Source: Paenibacillus sp. E222
Lineage (GTDB): Bacteria > Bacillota > Bacilli > Paenibacillales > Paenibacillaceae
Length of the DNA stretch: 64,000 nucleotides
Direction: 5' to 3'
Assembly: GCF_013401555.1 (NCBI RefSeq)
Contig: NZ_CP058552.1
Coordinates: 7,378,001 to 7,442,000, forward strand
Part shown: piece by piece, positions 55,837 through 64,000 of the stretch
How positions within the stretch are numbered: position 1 is the first letter of the stretch
Layout of the letters: each line of letters opens with the position of its first letter
Position numbers and translations under genes: made by a program
The notes under the pieces: model-generated
Database searches by the model: none
Told to the model about the DNA's origin: nothing
The model's input: the letters and a program-made list of their open reading frames with translations, nothing else

Positions 55837-56188
55837 AAGTGTCCCCCTCATTTGATTTGAAACAACACAATCTTACTTCGGTATTCAGGAGATTCGACTT
55901 GTATCTTACATTTCGACAAGAAGATTCGGTTTCCTTTACATGAAATTGTAAAATTTTGTAGCAGGTTAGGTGAAAACAAAAAAACTGGTTTCCAAAATGA
56001 TTGAAGGCATCTAAGATTCTATAACCGGGCAGTTAGGAACACCCGTAGGAAAAGGATATACTCCGCAATTCCAGGGACAATTTCGAGAAAAAGCCTCCCG
56101 TGTCGGATTATATACCTTGCTTAAATCTCTCAATTTAAACAGAGTGCTAAACAAACATGCCGTAGCTTTTATGTGTGATCCTTGATTT
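55837..56188. other. Intergenic region upstream of cas3, with an ORF remnant
   Basis: It holds the cas3 upstream region. A plus-strand stretch (56015-56185) is open for 56 codons and ends at TGA just before array 2, but has no start codon or recognised similarity, so it is at best a gene remnant. No second crRNA-like unit or seed match was seen here. Confidence 0.3.
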
Positions 56189-57216
56189 ATTTCAATCTAC
56201 GCTCTCATATAGAGTGCGACAAAAGTTTTTTCGACCCGGTCCTTCTTCAAAGAATTTCAATCCACGCACTCATATAGAGTGCGACTATCATACCGTCCAT
56301 GCACAAGCATTACACGATGATTTCAATCCACGCACTCATATAGAGTGCGACGAGGCATTGCTGCAGCGTTATTATGAGCGTGTCAATTTCAATCCACGCA
56401 CTCATATAGAGTGCGACGTGGAATACGGGGATGTAACTCGCCTCTCAGGAAAATTTCAATCCACGCACTCATATAGAGTGCGACTTCAACACTCAGCACA
56501 TTGTCAGCCGCACCTAAAGATTTCAATCCACGCACTCATATAGAGTGCGACGTTAATGCGGTTGCTGTTGCGGGCGAAGAGTACCTATTTCAATCCACGC
56601 ACTCATATAGAGTGCGACCCTTGTTGCCGAAAACATCGGCCAACTCTGTGATATTTCAATCCACGCACTCATATAGAGTGCGACAGCTGTATACACGTAA
56701 GGACGAACTGTCCAAAGAATTTCAATCCACGCACTCATATAGAGTGCGACGCAGCTAACGTGCAGGCGAGTCCGACAACTACACAATTTCAATCCACGCA
56801 CTCATATAGAGTGCGACTGGAGCCGATGGACGTCATCAAGCGCCGTATCGAGATTTCAATCCACGCACTCATATAGAGTGCGACATAAATTTGATCGCGC
56901 GTTTGCCTATACCAGTGAATTTCAATCCACGCACTCATATAGAGTGCGACCGTACGCTATGACAGCATGGAGGGCTCCAAAAGTGATTTCAATCCACGCA
57001 CTCATATAGAGTGCGACTCTGAACGGTTAGGTACTGCATGGTTGATCCGGTTATTTCAATCCACGCACTCATATAGAGTGCGACTGGGCAAATTGTGCTT
57101 TTGCCTGCATTTTTAATTTATTTCAATCCACGCACTCATATAGAGTGCGACAAGCAGCGTCTGAATACCATCGGCAATCACCTTATTTCAATCCACGCAC
57201 TCATATAGAGTGCGAC
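56189..57216 (-). CRISPR. Type I-C CRISPR array 2: 16 repeats, 15 spacers
   Basis: The repeat is 32 bp; in transcript sense GTCGCACTCTATATGAG ... GTGCGTGGATTGAAAT, a one-base-shorter loop than in array 1. The leftmost repeat (56189-56220) has two changes and is the distal end. The leader is on the right, so transcription is leftwards, towards cas3. Spacers average 34 bp. Confidence 0.97.
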
Positions 57217-57420
57217 AGCAGAAAATAACGTATATTCGTTTAAAAAAAGATGTTTTTTACGTTATTCTATCGTTTAGTAAAGATGATAAATTCATCTTAA
57301 TACAAATAATCCATTTAATTCAAGAATGATGTTGCCAAAAGGGGACAATAATGCTTAATCGACAATTTTCGAGGTGCGAATCTCCTAGAGATTTTATGTG
57401 AGCTTAACATTCGCACCAGT
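57217..57420 (-). promoter_or_regulatory. Leader of CRISPR array 2
   Basis: AT-rich leader starting AGCAGAAAATAACG at the repeat. It shares GCCAAAAGG, TCGACAATTTTCGAGGTGCG and the inverted pair GGTGCGAAT (57373-57381) / ATTCGCACC (57409-57417) with the other two leaders. Confidence 0.75.
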
Positions 57421-57555
57421 AAAGCAGCGCTTTTCAGCGGTCTAATCTTTGTTACTTAAAAATATTATTTTGATAATATCAACATCTAAAGAACCAAAAA
57501 ATCCCATTATATTCGATCTTATACTATATGCTGCTATGACCATCGCATCATATTT

Positions 57556-57906
57556 TTATTGAAATCGATCAAGCTTCAAGTTCATATCCACACGTTCTGG
57601 AGTCCACAATAAGACATCCGTGAGAAATGTCAAAGCATCCATTCCGCACAATCTATCCACGATTGACTCTATCAGTTCTTTGACATTTCCTTGGGGGTGC
57701 TCAGCGAGAATTATTCCTCCGGTATCTCCATTAATATATAAGTGATCTACGTGAGTAACTTTGTGTACATGCCGTAGCCATAGCTTACCTTCGTCAAGGA
57801 AAAAAATATAACTTTCATTCAAGACATAGCCTTGGTAAATATAAAAATCCTGAACGTCATCAAAAGGACCGATCACTACAGAAGCTAATTCAATACGATC
57901 TGACAT
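57556..57906 (-). CDS. Hypothetical protein between CRISPR arrays 2 and 3
   Basis: A 116-residue protein (start ATG at 57906 behind AAAGAGGTGTTCC; a GTG at 57918 is possible). It looks like a small soluble alpha/beta protein: VVIGPFDDVQDFYIYQGY, ESYIFFLDEGKLWLRHVHK, and a C-terminal helix with VKELIESIVDRL. No family was recognised. It stands alone in a low-GC stretch between two CRISPR arrays, on the same strand as the cas genes, with no conserved link to them visible. Confidence 0.6.
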   Translation of the reverse strand: MSDRIELASVVIGPFDDVQDFYIYQGYVLNESYIFFLDEGKLWLRHVHKVTHVDHLYINGDTGGIILAEHPQGNVKELIESIVDRLCGMDALTFLTDVLLWTPERVDMNLKLDRFQ

Positions 57907-58276
57907 ACTTAGGAACACCTCTTTTTCATTAGATCGCTATCAAAATCTCATATTTCTGTAACATAATAGATTAGTATAATTATATTTTTGTTTTGTACCG
58001 CCTTAGCCTCAGCAAAGTCTAACAATTTTCTAATATATCTACTTGAATCAAAAATCATTTTTCATGCATAGTAATCCTTCGTTCTGAGATATCGCCCCCA
58101 CATCCAAAGATAAATATATTTTTTAATGAACTAAAAGTTCGATTTATTATACATATAGTATAACAAGTTAAATTTTTATTCAATACTAATTTATACAAAA
58201 AGTACGACTTCTTGTATTTATAGTCCATATTCAATAAAATAAATGTATATACACACTTTTTTCTTGGAGGTTAATG
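57907..58276. other. AT-rich intergenic region
   Basis: Strongly AT-rich, without coding signal. Its right end carries the promoter of the small HTH gene. Confidence 0.4.
58212..58240 (+). promoter_or_regulatory. Promoter of the small HTH gene
   Basis: TTGTAT (58212-58217) and TAAAAT (58235-58240) with a 17-bp spacer, about 36 bp before the start codon. Confidence 0.55.
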
Positions 58277-58486
58277 ATGGCATTAAAACCTAGCTATAAA
58301 CCAATGGAGATTACTCTAATTAAAAAGGACAAGACTAAAACTTACCTGCGTACTCAACTAGGTATTTCACCTTCTACTCTAGCTAAAATGTCTAATGGAG
58401 AGTTTGTTGCGTTAAGTGTGATCGCACGTATTTGCGAAGAACTACAATGTCGTATTGAAGAAGTTGTTGAATTTATAGAGGAGTAA
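58277..58486 (+). CDS. Small Cro/XRE-type HTH regulator (YozG-like)
   Basis: A 69-residue protein that is little more than a helix-turn-helix domain: KDKTKTYLRTQLGISPSTLAKMSNGEFV followed by LSVIARICEELQCRIEEVVEF. This matches the YozG/Cro-like group of mini-regulators. GGAGG lies six bases before the ATG at 58277 (an ATG at 58274 is also in frame). No partner gene is adjacent, so its target is unknown. Confidence 0.85.
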   Translation: MALKPSYKPMEITLIKKDKTKTYLRTQLGISPSTLAKMSNGEFVALSVIARICEELQCRIEEVVEFIEE

Positions 58487-58996
58487 ATTTAAGTGGATAT
58501 CTCAAACTTATTGCGATGCAAGAGACTATACATTTTAGCGGATTTGAAACAGCGGGTTTACTTTATATAGGTAAACTTGTCTGCATTTCACATTAATCTA
58601 CCATATTCCAACTAACAACCGATACTCCTTTCCAATAAGAAAATTTGATGTTCATGCAACACGAGTTCCGATAATTTTATTTATAAAATAGGTAATCATA
58701 TTATCCTGATTTAACACATATATCATCAACTTTTGAATAAAAGTGCCTATCTTAATTCTATTAAGGTTCAATCTCCTCTAATATCATCCCCACAATCGAA
58801 CGTTCAGTAATCGAAAAAGACAAGCTCGTATCTATTCACTTCGCACAGTATAGATGGCCCATCTATACTGTATACCAGAATTATTGAACCCACTAATTTT
58901 TTTTAAGGAATATTATTGGAATTCTAAACCTACAACGCTGCATATAAGAACGGTAACACGTTCCAGCATTTTAATTCCCTTTTTTTATTTATCTTC
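58487..58996. other. Intergenic region distal to CRISPR array 3
   Basis: About 510 AT-rich bases without a convincing gene. The only clear structure is the 27-bp palindrome at 58845-58871. Confidence 0.4.
58845..58871. promoter_or_regulatory. Perfect 27-bp palindrome
   Basis: ACAGTATAGATGG and CCATCTATACTGT are perfect inverted arms around a single C. No T tract follows on either strand, so it resembles an operator more than a terminator. Confidence 0.45.
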
Positions 58997-60449
58997 CTCC
59001 TGATCTTCGCACTCCATAAGGAGTGCGACCGGAATACGAGACTCGAACTCGTATCAGTAGCTTGATTTCAATCCACGTACTCCATACGGAGTACGACTGC
59101 ATCGTCACCTATAACGTCCAGCGTGATAAACATTTCAATCCACGCATTCCATACGGAGTGCGACCACATTTATCCTCTCAAGCGTCTTTTAATATAATCA
59201 TTTCAATCCACGCACTCCATACGGAGTGCGACCTAATTATTCAATCGACGGGGGCAAGGACGTAGTTATTTCAATCCACACACTCCATACAGAGTGCGAC
59301 CAACATAGGTAAATATGCTCTAGGATGTGTTGAGGATTCCAATCCACGCACTCCATACGGAGTGCGACATTCCGGAATGATGGTCGATCCACCCATGCGT
59401 AAGATTTCAATCCACGCACTCCATACGGAGTGCGACTCGGGGCATTTTTGTTTATGATGCTTCTGTTTAGAATTTCAATCCACGCACTCCATACGGAGTG
59501 CGACCACAAACGTTGGAGCTTAAACGTGAATATTTACTTATTTCAATCCACGCACTCCATACGGAGTGCGACATGAGCAATTTGACTATTTCACGATGGA
59601 TCTGGAATTTCAATCCACGCACTCCATACGGAGTGCGACTTCGGTTTTGGGTGGGCAGCGATAAGAGTAATCGATTTCAATCCACACACTCCATACGGAG
59701 TGCGACTGGAATTCATGTCCGATTATGCAGCACCATTTTCGATTTCAATCCACACACTCCATACGGAGTGCGACATTCCGCTACGTTCGCATAGCTCTTT
59801 GACTTGTAGATTTCAATCCACACACTCCATACGGAGTGCGACCAAAATTATTTTTTCGTTGTGCGCTTCCACTATATTTCAATCCACACACTCCATACGG
59901 AGTGCGACTTTGTTTTCTTGTTTTTTTGTCATTAACAACAACCGATTTCAATCCACACACTCCATACGGAGTGCGACTTAAAGGGAGATTAAACACCTTG
60001 CTAGCAAGATTGATTTCAATCCACACACTCCATACGGAGTGCGACGCCGTCGGCAAACACCAACTTGATCTCCTTAAGATTTCAATCCACACACTCCATA
60101 CGGAGTGCGACTGTGACACATCCAATGTACCACCACCAAGAGCTTTATTTCAATCCACACACTCCATACGGAGTGCGACGCCCATTACAGTCGTTGCTTT
60201 TGTTTCGCGAGACAATTTCAATCCACACACTCCATACGGAGTGCGACCTCATTACGAAACTGACCACCACACTCAGTATTAAATTTCAATCCACACACTC
60301 CATACGGAGTGCGACCGCTGGCCTATCTCTCAATTCTGGCTGGACTTTCTATTTCAATCCACACACTCCATACGGAGTGCGACGCTCAATTTCATCTTTC
60401 ATTTCCGTCATACTCAATTTCAATCCACACACTCCATACGGAGTGCGAC
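58997..60449 (-). CRISPR. Type I-C CRISPR array 3: 22 repeats, 21 spacers, two repeat variants
   Basis: The repeat is 33 bp; in transcript sense GTCGCACTCCGTATGGAGTG then (C or T)GTGGATTGAAAT. Twelve consecutive leader-proximal repeats plus the fifth from the left end have T at that position, while the other distal repeats have C. The leftmost repeats are degenerate; the first keeps only its 24-bp stem part. Leader on the right, transcription leftwards. Confidence 0.97.
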
Positions 60450-60645
60450 AGCGAAAAAACACATATCTCAACGATCTGATCCATTAAAAACGCGTTTTTT
60501 CACTATTATTCTATGACTTTCCATATCATAATTCAATCTATTCCTGTCTACGTTATGCCAAAAGGCAATAAATTCCCCCTTTTCGACAAAATCTGAGGTG
60601 CGAATCCCCCAGGGTTTTTATGTGAGCATCACATTCGCACCTGCC
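60450..60645 (-). promoter_or_regulatory. Leader of CRISPR array 3
   Basis: Starts AGCGAAAAAACAC at the first repeat and shares GCCAAAAGG, TTTTCGACAAA and the inverted pair GGTGCGAAT (60597-60605) / ATTCGCACC (60633-60641) with TTATGTGAGC between them. Confidence 0.78.
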
Positions 60646-60827
60646 TAAGTCACATACCGATTCCCCTGAACAACCTCCTCACTCCCCCATGTACATTATG
60701 ACCAAGATCACATCCACTCTACCTGTTTCTGTGCTACATTTACGAACGACCAGTTGACCATATTAGTAATCTAGTCAAACATAGACACACCTTTTACTTA
60801 ATCAGAAAACAAGGAGGTGGATATACC

Positions 60828-61406
60828 ATGAAAACCATCGATCGAAGGCAGCAGGTCATTGACTCTGCTGAGAAATCGTTCGCGCTGTTTGGATACAAAG
60901 CCACCACAATGGAGCAAGTTGCGAGACTGGCCAATGTGGGGAAAGGTACGATCTATACTTTTTTCGAGAACAAGGAAGAACTGTTTGGGGAGATCCTCCA
61001 CTCGATCATTACTGATATGAAGCGGATTACAGAGCAAACGGTTCAAGACGACAAACCATTTCTTGAGAATGTACACCAGACCATGGACGCTTTGCTGGAG
61101 TACAGAGAGGAACATGAGCTGTTGATTAAGCTGTTCCAGGAGGTGAACGAGTTCGGCACGCCTCAGGCGAAGGAAGGTCTGCAAAAAGTAGAGACAGCTA
61201 TTCTCCAATATCTGGAACGACAGGTTCACCGCGCCATGGAACTACAGCAGATTCGTGAGGACGATCCCAGACTGGTGTCTTTTGTCCTGTTGAAGCTGTA
61301 TGTCACATTAACATCCGATTGGAACAAAGCGCATCCTTCGCTGCACAAGGATCAGATCAAGCATTTCGTGGGCCTCTTTCTCAAACGTGGATTATCCCCT
61401 ACATAA
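60828..61406 (+). CDS. TetR-family transcriptional regulator
   Basis: A 192-residue regulator: HTH in the first 60 residues (SAEKSFALFGYKATTMEQVA, VGKGTIYTFFENKEELF) and a helical C-terminal domain. AAGGAGGTGGATATACC precedes the ATG. It lies 82 bp ahead of a YhgE/Pip-type membrane protein gene on the same strand, the usual arrangement for a repressor of such a gene. Confidence 0.92.
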   Translation: MKTIDRRQQVIDSAEKSFALFGYKATTMEQVARLANVGKGTIYTFFENKEELFGEILHSIITDMKRITEQTVQDDKPFLENVHQTMDALLEYREEHELLIKLFQEVNEFGTPQAKEGLQKVETAILQYLERQVHRAMELQQIREDDPRLVSFVLLKLYVTLTSDWNKAHPSLHKDQIKHFVGLFLKRGLSPT

Positions 61407-61488
61407 AGAAAGATGCGCGGCTGAATCCTTTTTTAGATTAAAGATAGATAAAGAGAGCAACAGAGTAGCGTAATGATGGGGAGAGAAC

Positions 61489-63678
61489 ATGATGAAATCA
61501 TTCACTGTATTTGGGCAGGATTTGAAATCCGCCTTCAAGAAACCCAAAGTATTTATTCCGATTCTCGTGGTGCTGTTCATTCCGGTACTGTATAGCGGTC
61601 TGTTCCTCAATGCATTCTGGGACCCTTACGGCAAAATTAATGAATTGCCTGTCGCCGTGGTCAACACGGATCAGGGGGCAACCTACAATGACAAATCGCT
61701 GGAAGTCGGACAGAATCTGGTCGATGAATTGAAAAAAAGTGACGACTTCAAATGGCAATTTGTGACCCGAGAAGAAGCCGAGAAAGGCATGGAAGACAAC
61801 ACGTATTATATGACGATTGTTATTCCAGAGGATTTTTCCAAGAAAGCAACCACTCTGATGGATGACCATCCACAACCAGCAGAGCTAATCTATGAACCCA
61901 ATGAAGGTTACAACTTCCTTGCGGGTCAGATTGGCGGGACTGCGGTCAAACAGATCAAATCCAAAGTCTCGGCCAAAGTGACGGAGTCGTATACCGAAAC
62001 GTTGCTCGACCAGGTGGAGAAAATCTCTAACGGTTTGGCGGATGCCGGAGATGGTGCAGGTCAGATCAACGAGGGTGCGGTTAAGCTGGATGAAGGTGCC
62101 TCCAAGCTGAAAGAGAACCTGTCCAAACTGGCCGATGGAACCAACAAACTCGAAACAGGCATTCCCCCGTTAAAAGAAGGCACGAACACCTTGGCTCAGG
62201 GTATTGGTGAACTTCATACGGGAGCGAGCTCCCTTTCCAATGGTTTGTCCCAATTGGCGGCAGCAGGTACGAAGCTTGGAGACGGAGCAGCACAGGCTGA
62301 AGCTGGCGGTAAAAAGTTACAGGCTGGGATTCAATCCACTAAGGAAGGAGCCGCAAAATTGGATGCTGGACTGGCAGCAACCGAGGAAGGCAGTGCCAAG
62401 CTGACCGCTGGATTGCAGACTTCAGTCGGAGGCAGTGGCAAAGTAAGTGAAGGTGCCAAGGCCGTTGCGCAAGGTCTTGCTCAATTAGCTGAAGCCAGTC
62501 CGGAGCTCGCTGCTAACCCTGCTGTACAACAGTTGCTGGCAGCAAGCCAGGCTGTTGCCGCTGGTAGCGAACAGGTATATCAAGGTGGACAGCAATTGCT
62601 TGAAGGCAGCCAAAACCTGCAAGCTGCTCAACATCAGCTGCATCAAGGCAGCAGCCAGTTAGTGCAGGGTGAGCAGCAGCTTTTAGAAGGAGCAACACAA
62701 TTGTCCGCTGGACAGGTGCAGCTTGCGACTGGCCTCCAGCAGTTCAACTCCAAGTTGTCTGAGGCTGCCGCTGGCGGAGCCAAACTTTCAGAGGGTTCGA
62801 GTCAATTAAACGCAGGTGCAGGGAAACTGGTTGATGGGTTGAACCAACTTTCAGACGGAATCACCACCATTGCCGATGGTTCCCGCAAGCTGGATAACGG
62901 CGCAGGAGATTTAAAAGAAGGTACCACCAAGTTGACCGACGGCTCTGGTGAGCTTGCCACCAAACTGAATGATGCCGCCGATCAAACGGGTAGTGTGAAA
63001 AAGACGGATGAACTTGTAACGATGTATGCAGAGCCTGTTCAGGTGGATGAACATAAACATAATGAAGTGCCCAACTATGGTACAGGATTCTCGCCATACT
63101 TCCTGTCATTGGGACTGTTTGTCGGGGCATTGATTGCAACGCTGGTTGTACCAACACGCAGCAGCTCGGTTACCGATGCGAGTGGTTGGAATCGTTTTGT
63201 GAGCAGAACGCTTGCTTTCACGATCATGAGTGCCGTGCAGTCCCTGCTTGCTTCCTGGCTTGTCTTGTCCGGCTTGGGCCTGGAAGTTCAAAGCGTGCCT
63301 TTGTTCCTTTTATTCAGTTTCGTTACCAGCCTGACCTTCATGTACATCATTCAGGCTCTCGTCACTTGGTTGGAGAATCCCGGCCGCTTCCTGGCGATCC
63401 TCATGTTAATCTTTCAACTGACCACCAGTGCAGGTACGTTCCCGTTGGAGCTCATTCCGAACTGGCTGAAAGGTTTCAACCCATGGCTGCCAATGACCTA
63501 TTCGGTAACCGGGTATAAAGCGGTTATTTCAAGTGGACAGTTCGGTGTGGCATGGGATCAGATCGGAATTCTGTGCATCTTTGCGGTGATTGGTCTGGCG
63601 GCTACCTTTGCCTATTTCATGATGCATCGAACAAATGAGGTCGAAGAAGTAAACAGTGAAGCAGTGCTTCACGTGTAA
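61489..63678 (+). CDS. YhgE/Pip-family membrane protein
   Basis: A 729-residue protein. One N-terminal transmembrane helix (20-40) precedes an extracytoplasmic region with the YhgE/Pip N domain (INELPVAVVNTDQGA, MTIVIPEDFSKKA). A long segment (about 190-500) is built of short heptad-like repeats of the form LxxGxxxLxxGxxxL (for example KLDEGASKLKENLSKLADG), probably an extended rod. Five C-terminal helices (about 530-715) with an ABC-2-type character close the protein. Relatives include the phage-infection protein Pip and YueB/EsaA-type components. It is likely repressed by the TetR protein encoded just upstream. The transported substrate, if any, is unknown. Confidence 0.88.
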   Translation: MMKSFTVFGQDLKSAFKKPKVFIPILVVLFIPVLYSGLFLNAFWDPYGKINELPVAVVNTDQGATYNDKSLEVGQNLVDELKKSDDFKWQFVTREEAEKGMEDNTYYMTIVIPEDFSKKATTLMDDHPQPAELIYEPNEGYNFLAGQIGGTAVKQIKSKVSAKVTESYTETLLDQVEKISNGLADAGDGAGQINEGAVKLDEGASKLKENLSKLADGTNKLETGIPPLKEGTNTLAQGIGELHTGASSLSNGLSQLAAAGTKLGDGAAQAEAGGKKLQAGIQSTKEGAAKLDAGLAATEEGSAKLTAGLQTSVGGSGKVSEGAKAVAQGLAQLAEASPELAANPAVQQLLAASQAVAAGSEQVYQGGQQLLEGSQNLQAAQHQLHQGSSQLVQGEQQLLEGATQLSAGQVQLATGLQQFNSKLSEAAAGGAKLSEGSSQLNAGAGKLVDGLNQLSDGITTIADGSRKLDNGAGDLKEGTTKLTDGSGELATKLNDAADQTGSVKKTDELVTMYAEPVQVDEHKHNEVPNYGTGFSPYFLSLGLFVGALIATLVVPTRSSSVTDASGWNRFVSRTLAFTIMSAVQSLLASWLVLSGLGLEVQSVPLFLLFSFVTSLTFMYIIQALVTWLENPGRFLAILMLIFQLTTSAGTFPLELIPNWLKGFNPWLPMTYSVTGYKAVISSGQFGVAWDQIGILCIFAVIGLAATFAYFMMHRTNEVEEVNSEAVLHV

Positions 63679-63690
63679 GGTGGAAACATA

Positions 63691-63767
63691 AAAAGCAAGG
63701 CCTGTTATAAGCAACGCCCTCGCCTCAATAACAGCGGGTGTTTGCTTATACACGGCCTTGCTTTTTT
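63691..63767 (+). terminator. Terminator behind the YhgE/Pip gene
   Basis: AAAAGCAAGGCC (63691-63702) pairs with GGCCTTGCTTTT (63754-63765), with smaller internal pairing, followed by T residues. Confidence 0.7.
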
Positions 63768-63812
63768 AGTGAAGAGACAAAAATGTAGATCGCCCTTCCT
63801 CATTCCTCGATC

Positions 63813-64000
63813 CTAATATGTAGAAGAAATCTCGCCGCTAGAAAATGCGACAAATGCAACCAGTAGGAGCAAAATGATAATTGCATAAATCGCCGTGCCA
63901 ATGATGCCACAGACAAGACCAGCAATCGCGAGTCCTCTTCCCTGTTCCATGCGAAGCTTGATTTCTTTAAGAGAAATAGATGCAAATACGATAGCAACAA
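63813..64000 (-). CDS. DUF4190-like small membrane protein (start outside window)
   Basis: On the minus strand a frame entering from the right edge ends at TAG (63815-63813). The 62 visible residues include EIKLRMEQGRGLAIAGLVCG, then a hydrophobic helix (IIGTAIYAIIILLLLVAFVAF) and a short tail. The GxGLAIAGLVxGIIG pattern is characteristic of DUF4190 proteins, small two-helix membrane proteins of unknown function. Upstream sequence is missing. Confidence 0.75.
   Translation of the reverse strand, partial: VAIVFASISLKEIKLRMEQGRGLAIAGLVCGIIGTAIYAIIILLLLVAFVAFSSGEISSTY

Noticed and set aside
56015..56185. 56-codon plus-strand frame before CRISPR array 2
   Set aside because: No start codon or similarity; kept only as a possible remnant in the intergenic entry.
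55837..56188. A second crRNA-like unit or guide target at the cas3 promoter
   Set aside because: No repeat-like handle and no TTC followed by the guide seed was found in this gap.
43441..60449. Spacers matching genes within this window
   Set aside because: No convincing match was noticed by eye; a systematic search of all 89 spacers against the genome and phage databases would be needed to say more.
63800..64000. Minus-strand frame giving a Leu/Ser-rich peptide at the right edge
   Set aside because: The neighbouring frame ending at 63813 encodes a recognisable DUF4190-like protein, so this is its shadow.

Overview
The window looks like a chromosome segment of a Paenibacillus-type Firmicute. 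The evidence is the gene content: a CotH-like secreted protein with a copper-amine-oxidase-type C-terminus, YesM/YesN two-component pairs next to LplB/YtcP-type permeases, AraC regulators beside GH43 enzymes, CcpA cre-like sites, strong AGGAGG ribosome sites and intrinsic terminators. No rRNA or tRNA gene was recognised.

Layout. (1) 1-1900: 5'-truncated-by-window tyrosine recombinase on the minus strand, then a cold-shock protein and an HU-type protein on the plus strand. (2) 1911-7662 (minus): five-gene oligopeptide-type ABC importer with a perfect cre match upstream. (3) 7872-10276 (minus): CcdC-like membrane protein plus NarL/LuxR-type two-component system. (4) 10712-11356: Vat-type streptogramin acetyltransferase. 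(5) 11399-18718: a pentose operon (FAH-type 2-keto-3-deoxy-pentonate dehydratase, ketoglutarate semialdehyde dehydrogenase, YjhG/YagF xylonate dehydratase, GH43 beta-xylosidase) with a divergent AraC regulator. Together these fit the lower Weimberg pathway from xylonate to 2-oxoglutarate. (6) 18804-24322: second GH43 enzyme, AraC regulator and a three-gene sugar ABC importer. (7) 24751-31319: CotH-like protein and a giant secreted multidomain esterase/beta-helix protein. (8) 31384-41300: a polysaccharide-lyase locus (tautomerase, two permeases, YesN, YesM, SDR, heparinase II/III-type lyase, solute-binding lipoprotein). (9) 41579-43170: membrane-anchored alpha/beta hydrolase with its TetR regulator.

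(10) 43428-60645: a complete type I-C CRISPR-Cas locus transcribed leftwards. Order is cas3, a small unrecognised gene, cas5c, cas8c (with an internal cas11c start), cas7c, cas4, cas1, cas2, then leader and a 54-repeat array. Two further arrays (16 and 22 repeats) lie upstream of cas3; each has its own repeat variant and a related leader. An orphan low-GC stretch between arrays 2 and 3 carries a small unknown gene and a short HTH regulator.

The most notable observation lies between cas3 and cas5c. On the plus strand there is a degenerate single CRISPR repeat followed by a short guide and an intrinsic terminator. The guide's first 11 nt match (only position 6 differs) a site about 110 bp away that carries a TTC PAM and sits just upstream of the small gene and the cas5c-cas2 genes. 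This is the expected signature of a CreA/CreR-type crRNA-like RNA that would let Cascade repress its own operon, or a small toxin gene heading it.

(11) 60828-64000: TetR regulator with a YhgE/Pip-type membrane protein, and the 3' part of a DUF4190-like gene.
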